Of a DNA stretch of 64,000 nt, positions 34,448-47,082 are shown one piece after another. The DNA comes from Atherinomorus stipes (Eukaryota > Chordata > Actinopteri > Atheriniformes > Atherinidae), in assembly GCA_023101725.1 (NCBI GenBank), contig JALJCO010007877.1, positions 1-64,000 of the forward strand, in the 5' to 3' direction. How positions within the stretch are numbered: the first letter of the stretch is position 1; the number at the start of each line of letters is the position of its first letter. Made by a program: the position numbers and the translations under genes. A model generated the notes under the pieces. That model was given only the letters and a program-made list of their open reading frames with translations. It searched no databases and was not told where the DNA came from.

Positions 34448-35439
34448 CTACAGAGGAGAGAGGCCCCAAACCCTCTCCCATCTCTAACCACCACAAAGAC
34501 ATTCTGAAAACAAAGAGGAAAGACAGGGTTATTATTTGTGTCATGTTTCTGGAATCATTAAGGACAACAAAAATCCCAACAACAAACAAGCTTAAAAACC
34601 CGTAAACAAAGACCAAGTAAGGCCTTAAAAATGGAAAGCAGCATTATTCTGGGTCTTTCTCTGACTACAGATTAGAACTGCACTCTTATTTCCACTAAGA
34701 GGCACAGCTCTTCATATGTAGGGAGTTTGTGGTTTGGCTTAAATTATTAACACTAATCTCACCTGTATCCAATTTCCTGTTCCGTTAGCAGCCGAACATG
34801 CACATTTACATGTAGGGAGCTCACTGTGGAACTTCTAATCAGCTCTACTTTTATGAATGAAATACAAGATTGATATCAGACTTTTTGAAACACGAACCAA
34901 ATTTAAGACATCTGATCATGCCAAAGTAAAACTATCCTCCCCCCACTTTGACTTTATATGGATATGAATGGTTTGAACCACAAAACAATGATCCAAGAAG
35001 CTTGTCTGGACCTGCTGGTTTGGATATGATCACGAAATTCCCATCTTGCATGAGCGACATGCAACAAGTTGACCAGCCTACGTAAAGTGTGATTCATCAC
35101 AGCTGTCTGAATTTACCTGAATGATCAAAAAGCTCAGATTAATTCCAGGAAAAGGCTCATGATAAAAAGGTGTGGGGAAATTTAGGCTTTTTACAATAAA
35201 TTTCAGATCAGATCTTTATAGGATGACAGCATTTTCAATACATCATAATTTTACTCCTGAATACCCGCAATCAAATAGTTGCAAAAATGCAAATGGTAGG
35301 TTATTTTTATAGGTTATGTCCTTCAGAAAAAAACAAAAGGTCCCAAAATCTTTTTTCCCCCCTCCTTTCCATTGCATAAGGGCAAGAAAAAACATAATAA
35401 CAAACCCCTTTTACAACAGCAATGCAGCATAAAACTCAC
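34448..35439 (-). other. socs1: socs1 5'UTR intron (inferred)
   Basis: On the minus strand the donor GTGAGT starts at 35439 (after AAAACG) and the acceptor CTCTCTCCTCTGTAG ends at 34448, two bases before the start ATG. The 992-bp intron in the 5'UTR matches the two-exon structure known for SOCS1. No other gene is seen inside. Confidence 0.8.
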
Positions 35440-35641
35440 CGTTTTAATCTAACAACAGCGGCTGGTTAAGGATCCTCTTAGTCTGTAAATCCCAAAGTGG
35501 CAATGAACTGCAGAGAAGCGAAAATATCCAGCAGGGTAAATCCGTGATTTCGCGCCGGTTTGGACGGGGAGACTCGCGCCCTGTTCAGCCTGGAGGAGGC
35601 TGGTAAACCTGCGAGGCTGCGGTTCTACTTTCATATGTGCG
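35440..35641 (-). other. socs1: socs1 non-coding exon 1 (inferred) with upstream ORF
   Basis: Bounded upstream by a transcription start expected ~30 bases after the TATA box and downstream by the GTGAGT donor. It contains a complete upstream ORF of 61 codons (ATG at 35634, TAG at 35451-35449) with no recognisable domain. A translation-repressing upstream ORF has been described for mammalian SOCS1, so a similar role is plausible. Here the ATG would lie within about 10 bases of the cap, which should make it leaky. Confidence 0.7.
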
Positions 35642-35664
35642 AGGGTTCATAAACAAATGTGACA

Positions 35665-35671
35665 TTATATA
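35665..35671 (-). promoter_or_regulatory. socs1: socs1 TATA box
   Basis: TATATAA on the minus strand, ~230 bases upstream of the exon-1 donor, giving an expected start site near 35641. It is the only good TATA motif close to the exon on this strand. Confidence 0.75.
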
Positions 35672-35721
35672 GGCTGTTCTGGCACCTCCTCCTGCTTCGC
35701 GGCACTCGGGCGATTTTTTCT

Positions 35722-35738
35722 GAAACGAAAGTGAAACT
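35722..35738 (+). promoter_or_regulatory. socs1: Interferon-stimulated response element (ISRE/IRF site) of socs1
   Basis: GAAACGAAAGTGAAACT contains a perfect GAAANNGAAACT consensus (35727-35738) plus one more GAAA unit in front. It lies ~50 bases upstream of the socs1 TATA box; such sites work in either orientation. IRF-binding GAAA repeats are known in the mammalian SOCS1 promoter and make the gene interferon-inducible, which closes the feedback loop. I saw no canonical STAT site (TTCN3GAA) between 35640 and 35900. Confidence 0.85.
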
Positions 35739-38243
35739 CAGCTCAGGCTCTTCCCCTCCGTTTTCTGATAACACGAAATCCGATCGTCTTTAGAGAATTT
35801 CATGATAAACCGCAAAGCCACATGACAGCAGGGCGTTTACAGAAAGCCAGGTAGATTCACGTAATCTGATGTTTTATAAAATAATCTGGATTTAATTTTC
35901 AGGTATGAATTTTAGTTGAAATGGTTTCATAATTATGCATGCTTCAATTTTTTTTTTTTTTAAGAGTTCGTACTAATAAACTATACAGTTAAACTGTATG
36001 TCTCGTGATTTTTGGCTCTTGTCCCTTTAATATGCAGATTAAGTTCCTGACACAAGTTTAGATCCTCAGTCAGGAAAGTCCTGTCTAGTGATATGTGTTG
36101 CGGTTACAAAAGAAAATCATTGTGCTGCAAATATGCAGAAGAAAATAAATTTCTATCTGTAATTTCAAGATTTTTTTTTTTTTTTAAGTATCAATCAAAT
36201 GACTAACATGCAAATGAAGTCATACCAGTGCTGCTTAACTTCTGTTTTGTTCCTAGTTATATAGTCTTCTGCAGAAGTGGTGTGATTCATCCCACACAGG
36301 CCCCTATCTTCAAACCTTGCAGCCACATCTGTCTATTTTCACTTATAATCTTTTTATTTCTTTTTTCATCACTTATTAGTATTCACTGGCCAGTAATTCT
36401 ATGAGATACCCAGTTTCTTTCTCAGCTGTTTCTTATTAAATGCCACACACAGCCACAGTATCTGGCCTGCTTCAATGACTTTTTATTATATCACGCAGCA
36501 GTTTAACCAAAGCGAAAGCAGTCAAGTATGATAATATATCTTGCCCTATGACACTTTTGTTCTTTTTATAGTATGTGAATATGATGCAAGATACATTTCA
36601 GATAAATCCGATGCAATTTCAAATAATTAAATCTATAAAAACTCCTTCCTTAAATCTTACACCGGCTGTGTTTGGCTGTGTACAGAGTTGCTTGCAGTGC
36701 AGCTGCTCTTTGATTTAACCTGTCAATCATGTCAGTATTTCATGCATTTACTGTAACAGTTATCTTCAATAAGTTATCATAAGGCATCAGATAATGTACC
36801 ACAGTGCACTCTTAATCTGCCATTATGATTTAATGTAGGACAAAATCCAAACACCAGACATGTGCACCCTCCCCACAGTTTTGATTACTGTGTTGTCCTG
36901 CAGCAACGTGTTGCTGCCATTTAAGTCTTTTGCAAAATACAGTGTATACAGGAATGAAAAACTCTATTGGTGGTTACTGTGGGCAACTTGCATGACTTTC
37001 AATCGGAGGCAAACATGTTGCAAGGTTACAAAAGAGCTGGTCAGATAAAATGAAAGTTAAGGAAACACCGCAGGTCAGCTGTTTATGTCTTAAAGATACA
37101 GCTACAAACAGACATATGATAGCTTTTACACAAGCTGTGTGACCGAGTGTGTTTCAGGCAAGTCTTGCAGTTTCACTATGCATATTTTATGCTTTTATTT
37201 ATTGCCACTCTTTGGCAAACTCTTGGACCACATAACCTTTTTATTTCTGTGAAACGAGACTCAGCTGATAGAGGCCCTCAGTCCTTTTGTGTCCCCTCCC
37301 CCAAGCATTAAACTTTGGAAAGGGCCTCTTTTATTGAGTGCATATGACTTACTGACAGATCTGCTTGCACATTCTGGATGTGTCTGGATCCCTTTGTACT
37401 GTTACATTTGGATCAGTGCAGCTGAATTAAAACAAAGGAAGCATACATATGCAAGGACGGAGTTTCAGAGCTGCATAGTGTTAAATAATCTGCTTTGCTC
37501 TGTGGTCTCAACGTGCCTGTGTTTAAAACCTGATGAGAAACACATGCTCACTGCTCCTCCCTTTGCCTTGCATGTCTGTGATAGATTCACTTCATGCATT
37601 GTTTTGCATTCAAAATAATTATCACCTTGTGCTCTTTGTTCGTGTAAATTGTATTGTCTCGCGTGCATGTGATCGTACACCTATGTGTTTATCTGGACTA
37701 GTACAGCACGCATGGTCCATGAGTTTCATTTCTGTGAAACAGGGAGAGACAGCAGCAGAGCCGAAGTGTTGTTGTGTCTGCGTGCAGGTGTTGTGCAGAC
37801 TAATTAGACTGCGTGATAAAAACAGACACATGCTTTTGATGCAGGCGTTAATGTAAAAGAAATAAAATAAAAATAACACCTGGAACGGCACAAATCTGCA
37901 AACTTGTCTTGGTTGTGATGCAGGATCTATTTTGTGAAATAAAACTTTGGTTTTTCTCTTTTTGCATGAGAACATACAGTGTGGAAACCTCTGTTGGTAA
38001 ATACTGATAGCAAATGGAAAAGAGGAGAAACTTTTGTTGTAGTTTTGCTGCTTTTGTCTCGCTTCGTGTGCATGCTGAGCTGGCTGGTTGTCAGCAGAGG
38101 CTGGTCAGCAGAGGCAGATAATCTGCCAGAACATGTCAAAGCACACTCTTCTCTGCAGGAACAAGCTGTTGCTTTGATGCTGAGCTCTTTAAACTCACGA
38201 ACCTTTCACAATTTAATTTATCCTCTAGTTTCATCCATGTTTA
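35739..38243. other. Intergenic region upstream of socs1
   Basis: AT-rich, without recognisable coding exons. The first few hundred bases may hold further socs1 control elements. Open frames up to ~117 codons at 37289-38254 overlap on both strands and lack domains. Confidence 0.5.
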
Positions 38244-38251
38244 CCTGTGAT

Positions 38252-38859
38252 TAGGGATGGGCATATCGATATCCTGGAGTCGATACTCTGATACCAGCCA
38301 GCTAAAACATCGGAATCGATACTTTTTTTAGTTTCGTGATACCACTGTATAGATACAAAACATGCAATTTGTTTCCACTTCTGAGAGTTTTAGGGAATGA
38401 AATGATGCGTGAAAGCAGTCAGACTCTAGCTTCTGTGTCACATGATGGTTGTCATGATTTTGGTATTTTTCAGTGCTTTAATGCAGGTTATTGCATATTA
38501 TGTTTTGGTAAATTTATAAAATCACTATTACATTTCAACATTTTACACTGAATAAATTATAATCTTAACCTACACTTAAATTATTTAATAATTGAAAGGA
38601 ATTTTTCTTATCTTAATTTTGTTTAATTTACTCCTCAATATAATTTATTATTGTTTTAAAAGCATTTCTAGTACTTTCCAGTACTAATGTTCTCAAGTTT
38701 TACTCATACTGTATCTAATATTGCCTTTGCATTCAAGATATTAATGGAAACTATCATGATTTTTTAAAGGGACACAAAGTATCAGTATTGGTATTGGTAA
38801 AAAGTACCATAAACTACTGGTGCATTGACGGGAAAAACTTTTTGCATCGCCCATCCCTA
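38252..38859. mobile_element. Non-autonomous hAT element (608 bp) with perfect 8-bp target-site duplication
   Basis: CCTGTGAT occurs exactly on both sides (38244-38251 and 38860-38867). The ends are TAGGGATGGGCATATCG and, as reverse complement of the right end, TAGGGATGGGCGATGC. An 8-bp duplication and this terminal style define hAT. The interior is AT-rich and non-coding. A second copy in reverse orientation lies at ~50167-50552. Confidence 0.93.
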
Positions 38860-38867
38860 CCTGTGAT

Positions 38868-40549
38868 ACAAACAGTAGTAAAGTGGTAAACAGGATACAG
38901 GATGCTCAGTAAACATGTCATCAAACACATCTTTGTGTGTGGAACGTTGATCATTTGTATGCATGTGTGGTCTCATACTTGTGTCTCACTTTACTGATCA
39001 AAATTTTAAATATTTCCTCTTCCTCATCTGTACACGGGAAAATCCCCAAAGCTTATAATAATAATAATCTTCATTCTTGACTATTTACCTGTTATAACCT
39101 TCACACCTATGTTAGCATTGCTGCTGGGTAACAAATGAGCCGTGTACTTTACTCTGTATCACACCGGAGTGAGACTGCTATTAGTCCCCAAACCTGTCAT
39201 GACAGGCTTATCTGATTTTTACCACACAAATACTGTGTCCAAAAGCCTAATGATTGGATGATCATTTCATTCGATTTATTATACCATTTTATCATCTTCA
39301 TTTTGTCTTTTTAGTTTTTCATCTTTATTTTTTAGCTGCTGATTGAGTATATAAACTAAATACTTTTAAAATTGACAAAAATATGTCTGCTTTTAGTCAT
39401 ATTTCAAAAGCTGACTCAGTATTATCTGTTTATTATCAGAGCTATATCAATATTTAGTCTTTTAAGCATCAAGGTTATTGTTGTTTAATATTTGTTTTTC
39501 CTCACACGTAAGCATAGGCCCACTGTTTAATGATTGCTTCCTTGTTGTCCGTACTTTCTTTCTTAATCTTAACAATCACCAGTGTTACAGTAAGGGGAAC
39601 CAACAGCCCCCACCCATCCTATCCCACCTTGCTCCATAACAGAATACACTTTCAAAATGAGGAGTCTGAAAATGTATTTTTTTGAAAAACAAACATACTT
39701 TTGCTTTCATTATATTCACTGTGTTTAACAGGGAATAGTAGCAATTAACTTGCAAGCAATAAAAAGTAAACATAACTAATGCAAACCTCAACTTCAGCTC
39801 TTTTTTGGCTTTATGTGACAATAGTGTTAAAAAGTTTTGTGTAACACATATAAAATCAAATTAAACCTTTCATTACGAGTTTTTTTTAATTTTTTTATAA
39901 CTGACTTGTTTCATTTTTACATGTCATAGTTTTCAGCTAATGATAACCCTCATGTCCTGTCATAAAGTTTGATGGCTGTGTAACCACGACCGTTTCTCTT
40001 GCAGCCTTCCTTGCGTTTATAATATTTGATTTTAGGGAAAACAAGAACAAGCAGGCCTCAGCGAGTGTTTGGCTAAAGTTCCAACACAATAAATACGATT
40101 CACTTAGTTCCTGTTTTCATCAGTTGAAACAGAAATGAGTTGGGATGAAAGTGGAAGTTCGGTGTTCCAGCTGCATTTCAGTAAATCTCTGCTAATTATT
40201 GTAAGCTGGCTATATAGTCATAAGGATGTACAACTGTTTCCCTTTCACAAAAACCTGCCACACAGTGTTTGTGATAGAGTTCAGATAACATGAGGTTTAG
40301 TGCTCTGTCATTCAATGTAATGAGCTAGTGAAAGCAAAACTGTCTTCCTTCAACTCCTGCATATGGGGAGCAGGAGAGCTTGGAATGCAATTATAGACAA
40401 ACAAAAGAAACAAAAAAACCAAAGACACTGTATGTATATGTTCATATCATCAGGTCACAAATGTCAGCTTGAAACCCTTTTGCTGAGTCATTCTTCTCAA
40501 TCTACAACTTATCTGTGTGTGTAGTACATCTGACATCTCCATGACTAAT
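38868..40549. other. Intergenic spacer, nothing recognised
   Basis: AT-rich, with no gene or definite transposon. Confidence 0.5.
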
Positions 40550-40566
40550 CCCCCCCCCCCCCCCCC
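40550..40566. repeat. C17 homopolymer
   Basis: Uninterrupted C run in otherwise AT-rich DNA. Confidence 0.95.
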
Positions 40567-40973
40567 ACCCACCTCCCACCTCAACTCTTCTCTGAAGATG
40601 GCCAAAGTATTTAGCAAGAGAAACAGTTTACAGGGAAAAAAAACCAACTTGAATCTAGTGAAACAAGGTTCCTGAGTGGCTCCTGGAAATGTGTTTAACA
40701 GCTGTACTTGTAAGAATCATGATGATCTTATCATTTGGTCATAACTTTTTTCTGGGGAATCACATAGCTAGCGAGAAAGACGCATGATTCTCATGAACAA
40801 AGTGGATTTACCAACCAAGACAGATGCTTCGGCCTACTACTGAAGTCCAGTGTTTACTTTGAATCATTTTATGGTCTAAATTATGCACATGGTGGAATTT
40901 GCTGACCACAGTTCAGAAGAGTAAAGAGTTGTGGTGTCTTTTTCTTTTCTTTTTTCAGCACTGGGCCTGATTG

Positions 40974-41085
<112 letters not shown>

Positions 41086-41096
41086 TGTGTATGTAT

Positions 41097-41807
41097 GTAG
41101 GTGCCATTTCTTGCTGGAAGATGAAGTCTGCATCCCCATACAGCTGGTCCACTAAAGCAAGCATGAAGTGCTCCAAAATGTCCTGGTAGACGGCTGCATT
41201 TATGTTGGACTTAATGAAGCACAGAGGACCAACATCAGTAGCTGACATGGATCCCAGGTCACCACAGACTGGGAAACTTAATACTGACCATCTTCTCCAG
41301 GCTGCTGTCAGCCCTCCCACTTGTACACCGTTTTCTTCCACACTTCTTCCTTCCACTTAACTGTCCATTAATGTGCTTTGAGACAGCACTCAGAGAAAAT
41401 CCAGCTTCTTTTGCTATCACTTTTTGTGTCTTTCCCACCTTGTGCAGGGAGTCAATGATGGTTTTCTGCACAACGATCAGATCAGCCGTCTTCCCCATGA
41501 CTGAATTCTTCTAAACCAAGACAGGGACTTTTTTTTTAAAGGCTCAGGGCACTTATGGATGTGTTTTGGATTACTTACCTGATTAGAATGTGACAGTCTG
41601 AGCCTACAATACTGGAGTTTTTTTACAGTATTCAATTTTTTTTGAGTTTTTTAAATTTGAGGTTTTCTTAAGCTGCAAGTCCTAATCAGCAACATACAAA
41701 CAAACAAAAGCTTGAAATATATTGATTTGTATATTATTAATCTATACAATGTGTTAATCGCACCCAAGAACTTTTTCAGAATATTCAAATTTTTGGGGTA
41801 GTACCTG
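41097..41807 (-). mobile_element. Truncated Tc1-like element, same family as 8140-9374
   Basis: The right end is complete: TTTTTGGGGTAGTACCTG followed by TA (41808-41809), matching the family's left end in inverse. The transposase start (41498, MGKTADLIVVQKTII) and a later fragment (FIKSNINAAVYQDILEHF, FIFQQE) can be read on the minus strand, with a frameshift between. The C-terminal half and the other inverted repeat are gone, cut where the (TA)n-(TG)n tract begins. Since this copy shares with 8140-9374 the jump to the SNI-AAVY-DILEHF region, the internal deletion may predate both. Confidence 0.88.
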
Positions 41808-41814
41808 TATATAT

Positions 41815-42584
41815 TCATATATGTTCGATATACCAATATTGTCCAACTCTTAAATTCCGATATCAACCAATGCAGAGAGCTGTGAGGTTGTATTTTGCAT
41901 ATTTTGAGAAATACAACTATATTCTGCTCTGTGAGTAAAGATCCCAAAGTATCCTTAATTCAGCCAGAGGCGTTCATTTAGGACATCTGACTGCCGTATA
42001 TCAGATACTAGCAGGTATTAGCCAACATGTGGCTAATTATAATGTTTCTGACAACTTGGTAACTTAACCAACAATTTAAAACCAGAGATATTGTAGGCAG
42101 CTTCAAAGCAAGTCAGTCTGTAGCAGCAGCAGCTGCACCGTAGTCACATGACTCTGAAAGGAATGCTGGGAAAGTTCTTTCAGGATAACAGGGACTTTTC
42201 TACATGGACCACTGCTGATGGAACAAGATTCGTATCCAGACTATATTTCTGACTGTATTTCGTTACGGAGCAACAAAATCTCGTGAGATTTCATTTTTTC
42301 GATATTTTCTGATATCACATTTAAATGCCAATATCGGCCGATAATATCAGGAGGCCGATAATATCAGACACAGATCCATTGACTTTTTAACACAGAGCTC
42401 ATTGTTGGGACACAAGTTGATAAAATAAATGAAAAACTGTGTTGTTTAATATTCGATACACAGCGCTCATGGGTCAATACACACCTGTACGGTTCAGTAC
42501 GAATACCTAATATTTAATATATACCGGTACATATAATATAGACATGCTGATAATATCGGCGGCAAATAATATCGGACATCCTTA
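41815..42584. mobile_element. hAT-like non-autonomous element
   Basis: The right end as reverse complement reads TAAGGATGTCCGATATTAT and the left part GTTCGATATACCAATATTG; repeated GATAATATC and GCCGATA units lie between. The same terminal style (GGATGT-GATATT) is seen in the smaller, clearly bounded element at 47083-47353. The left boundary is uncertain because it touches the preceding Tc1-like element. Confidence 0.6.
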
Positions 42585-42599
42585 ATGTATAAATATAAC

Positions 42600-44122
42600 T
42601 TTTGGGAATTTAGCCGTTTCTTTAATGGGCAGTATGAATAAATGTGAGGACGACTGCATGTAGTCATGATATCCTTCATTAAAGTTTACCTCCACCTTTA
42701 ATATATTCATTTTGACGGTGCTGTCTCTGTCTAAATTGTTTTCAGAGTCCTCAGCAAGAATTCATGCCGGAAATATGTGTTGTCTTCAAGCCTTCTTTAA
42801 ATAATAAGCATATTGCTTAATCTATTGGTACGGCAAATTACACAGTTCATAAAGACAATTTTGAGTCATGTAGCTTTTAATTTGGAGACTCATCATACCG
42901 AAAACATTACTCAGTATTTTTGCAATGATGTCAGGAAATGTCTAGTGGAGGACTTATTGTTTAAAATCTTTATACAGTAGGATAATGTGCTATCTCTATT
43001 TGGAGGGGGTTTTTTTTTTGCCAGTAAATAGTGTTTTCGATAGTCCTGCTTTTCAGCTTGTGTCTACAAGGCAATGCAGACACACAAGCACTTGATTAAC
43101 GGATTGTAATGGGATAAAGTGGCACCTCTGTAGAGACGGTCATAGTGCTAATCTTCAGGGTCATTTCCTGTGAGATAAAGGCCATGTCCAATTTCAGTTT
43201 TCAAATTTATTTTGGCCTTGTCGCAATGCACAAACAGTTTTAGGTCAATGAAAACAAATATTATAATAAACTCCTTCCTGGATGAAGATATTTATTAGTT
43301 TCAGTTTGAAGATAGCGAAGAGAAAGGAGCCTTGACTGAAACCTCAGCAGCCACATAGGAGGTGAAAATATGAGTTCATAGTTAAAGTAAAAGAAGGAAG
43401 GTGGGGATGGATCAAACTTTAACCTCTAAACACATATTCAGTGTAAACTTTACCACCAACAATATAATTCAGATGTAGTTTCTAAGGTGAATGTGAGATG
43501 TTTAAAGAAGTGAGGGCTTTAACTCAATCTGAAATTTAATCATAATAGTAATCTGAAATATATTTCATTTTATTAAGAATAATGGTGATTTGTCATTTCC
43601 TTTTTCCCTCTTTTTTTCTGGGAAAACAGCTGTTGTGCTAAAGGATTCAAGGAAGGGGTGGAGAGCATCTTGTCACAGTTTCACTTTTGCTGTAAGCATG
43701 CAGCACCGGTTGAACAATGAATGGTTATCACGATGATGCCTTACTGGCTGGATGCACGCGATTCACATCTGTATTGGACGCAAAGACTCACATGCAACCT
43801 AAATGACTGATAACGTGCTACAAACACAGGAAAACTGCAGAATTATCCGTACACATTTCAAATGCACGATAAATATCACAATTTCTCTCCTCTGACTGAA
43901 GTTTTATCTTCTAAACAGTTGTGTTATGTGACAGTGAGGAAAAGTGTGAATGTGTAGAAACAATGCACATCATGCTTGTTTACTGATATGTGGGGTTTGT
44001 GTGCATAAATGGCAAAACCAGTCTATATTTGAGGACTTGTTTTGATAAGAATAACCGTTTTATAGGAATGTGAAAGTGAAAGTAAGGCTTTACCTGATCT
44101 TTGATACACTATATATATATAT
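42600..44122. other. Intergenic spacer, nothing recognised
   Basis: AT-rich. A short (TA)n run at 44109-44126 leads into the palindromic MITE. No gene. Confidence 0.5.
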
Positions 44123-44365
44123 ATATGAAGAGTTCTTTTCCAAAACGAGTTAACCACCATTTAGAAAAAACAGAGTTAACTTCTTTTCGTCGCTATCGGG
44201 TACAAACCTCCTATCTCCATTTGACATAACTAAAACCCTCTACATCATATGGGTGTGATTTGGTGATAATATTCAAAAAGTAAAAGAAGAGTTTCTTTGC
44301 AGAAGCAGTTAACTCTGTCTTTTCTAAATGGTGGTTAACTCGTTTTGGAAAAGAACTCTTCATAT
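44123..44365. mobile_element. Palindromic MITE (243 bp, 59-bp inverted repeats)
   Basis: The left arm starts ATATGAAGAGTTCTTTTCCA and runs to GAGTTAACT; the right arm is its reverse complement with one mismatch in 59. The spacer is ~125 bp and non-coding. It is inserted in a TA-rich microsatellite, consistent with a TA-type target, so the duplication cannot be defined. The low arm divergence points to a young insertion or ongoing arm homogenisation. Confidence 0.92.
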
Positions 44366-44385
44366 GTATGTATATATATGTGTAT

Positions 44386-44392
<7 letters not shown>

Positions 44393-44421
<29 letters not shown>
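44393..44421. repeat. (GA)n microsatellite
   Basis: About 14 GA units next to the palindromic MITE and a TA/TG tract. Confidence 0.95.
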
Positions 44422-44426
<5 letters not shown>

Positions 44427-47074
44427 TCAGCTGTCTCACAGTATATACAGTAAAGTTCCTCAACTCTCCTTGTCTTCCTTCCTTGACCTCACCCTTGCCT
44501 CTCCCTATTCTCATCCATTCAGCCTTCCCTCCTTTCCTTCCTCATCTTTTCATCCACACTTCCTATTTTCTTCTCCCTAATCTCTTCATTCACCCACACT
44601 CTGCCCACCCTTTCCTCCATTTATATCCCCTCTTTTTCTTTATCTCTTACAGCCTCTCATTTCTCCCATTCCTCTTTGTGTCATGAATCCATTCATCCCT
44701 TCCTCTTTTTCAGATACTATCTGTTTTTTTTATAAAGCCAAGGTTGCTGACATCCTGAGACAGTAACCCCCATCCTAAGTCTCTTCCTCGCTGTACAACA
44801 TGATGACACTCCACCTGATAAATCTCATCATCCTTGTCCTACCAGAAACCTTCATTACATCACTAAACTCACATTGTTGTGGCCTGACATCTACCTATAA
44901 AAGACACCAAACTCGACACTGATGGAAAAAATAATAAAAACCTGAATATGTCTCCAAGTCTGGACACAAATTTCCCAACAGCTCCCAAATTTATTTGAAT
45001 TATAGGACTCAAACATAACTCCTATCAGTACATGTATAGCTGCTCTTGTTGCCCATGGATGTGTAAAGGTGTCTAATTCTTCACTCCACCTGGCTTCATA
45101 ACCACCAAAACCATTTGGTTAGAGTAACACTCATCTCTGTGTTTATCGTTAACACTGCTAATCTTTCCAGCAAACAATAATAACTTGACCTTTGTAAAAC
45201 GCCCCCACAAATACACCCACACAAACACACACAGAAACACCAACACATCACAGGTCTGTGGTTGTCCTATTTTCCACACTGACTCAATTCAACTCAACTT
45301 ATATCACTTCTAATTCGTAGTATTTGGATGCAATTTTCCCCAAAAGTAAGTTTGAAAGAAAAGCAAGAATTTCCTAAAATCACATGAACCCTGTAATTAT
45401 GTCATCATTATCACTGCAAGATGGTGCTGTTTTAACGGCATCACGTTGTCTGACCCCGCTTGCTTTCATATGCTAAAAAAATGCACAGAAAATTACCTGA
45501 AAACCTCCCAGATTCCCATTTTTCACTTTCAAAGAAACTAAAAGATGAAGTGAAGGTGACATCAGCGAGTTGGTTGTTCAGCAAAAATGGGAAACAAGCT
45601 ATAGTATTACAGTTGCTGAATGAGTCTTTTAGTGGTAGTCATTAAGTTTCGGCCCATGTTTGTCCAAACTGAGCATTGGATGCATGTTTGAGGTTGTTTG
45701 AGTGTCTAAAACCATGAAAAGAAGGAAATGCCACTTCTCCATAATAATACTGTAGAATTTTGAAGGAAAGAGGATGTCTTTACAGTAACAACAAGCAGAC
45801 ACACACACACACACTCATACACAAACATATCAGAAACTTTGTTATAAATTCCAAATTCAACTTGATAGAATTGTTTTGAAAAAAATAAAATAACCTTAAA
45901 CAACCTTTATAAGTTATTTAGAAGTTTCACTTGCACTTCCAAATCAGACAGACATGTCATTAATCTTCACCAGGTCTGTTAAACCAGTAACAGTGTGAAA
46001 AAACCGTAAGGGATCATTTAGCATGGATAAAAGATTTCAGCGGTTTTGGATGAATATGGAGTTATGCTTGGATTACTCGCTACAAAGGTGTAGTGATGGG
46101 AGAAGGCTATGATTCAGATTAAAATAATTTAACCCTTTACAAATTGAACAAATTACAGGCGTTTTACAGATTGGGTCGCGCCCCCTAAGAGACAATGCAT
46201 GTCTGACTTTGAGCTTGATCTCAATTTCCCAAGTTGCCACAAGCTATAATCAAAGTTGTGGTTTATGGCAACTTGCCAATGTGACTTTGTGCGTGCACCC
46301 AGTGCCAGTCTTGCAGGTTTACTGCTGAATCAAACTGGTTTTGTTCAGGTCATCTGACTGGAAATAGAAGTCATGTTAAGCTATTTACAGGACAGCAAAG
46401 AAGAAATTGAACAAGGAAGCAACAATTAATCTGTGCTTGTGTGTGGTTAAAGGCTATTGTTACATGTTAAAAGTAAAAGGAATCATTATTGATGTCCTTA
46501 CTGATTATTTAGCATCTTTACTACATTTTCATTAATGCTGAACCAAGCAGCCAGTTAGTTGAACTCAGTAAAAAGATTAAAAATAAAGAAAAACAAGCGG
46601 CCTGCTTTTTTTAAACCTCAGTCCTAACCCCCCACCCACAACAAATATCAGCCAATCAGACACATTGTTTCTGGTACAATTGTCGTTTTTGGTTTACATT
46701 TCTGGGTGTTTCTTGATCCTGTCACAATGTGCTGAGGAGACGACATCTCATTGTTCTAACCCCGGATCACCCTCTAATGTCATGTTTCCACAAGCAAGAA
46801 GGAAATAATGTTATGCTTGGTTTGGACTTTTACTTCAATTACTGGAATTTGCTCAACATACAACATTAAGTTTAATTAAAGATTTATCTATGGTTCCCAT
46901 GTTGTTTGGATCAGTTTAGGATCCATAACTAAGTCAACTTGGCAAACTTGTGACAATCATTTAGCTAAAGTTAAATGCCATTTTTGGACAATTTTTCTTG
47001 TCTTTTTTTTTTCTTTTAGAATTACATTTGTGCCAAACTGATCTCATATTATTGATTCTATCAGATTTGATGGG
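44422..47074. other. Intergenic spacer, nothing recognised
   Basis: Pyrimidine-rich at 44480-44720 (TTCC/CTCC motifs on the plus strand), otherwise AT-rich. No gene or clear transposon. Confidence 0.5.
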
Positions 47075-47082
47075 ATTTCTAT

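Noticed and set aside
34447..34494. Extended N-terminus of SOCS1 (extra 16 residues)
   Set aside because: It lies upstream of a strong 3' splice site, and human SOCS1 aligns from the internal Met.
37289..38254. Cluster of ~100-codon frames on both strands upstream of socs1
   Set aside because: Overlapping both strands, no domains, no splice signals that join them.
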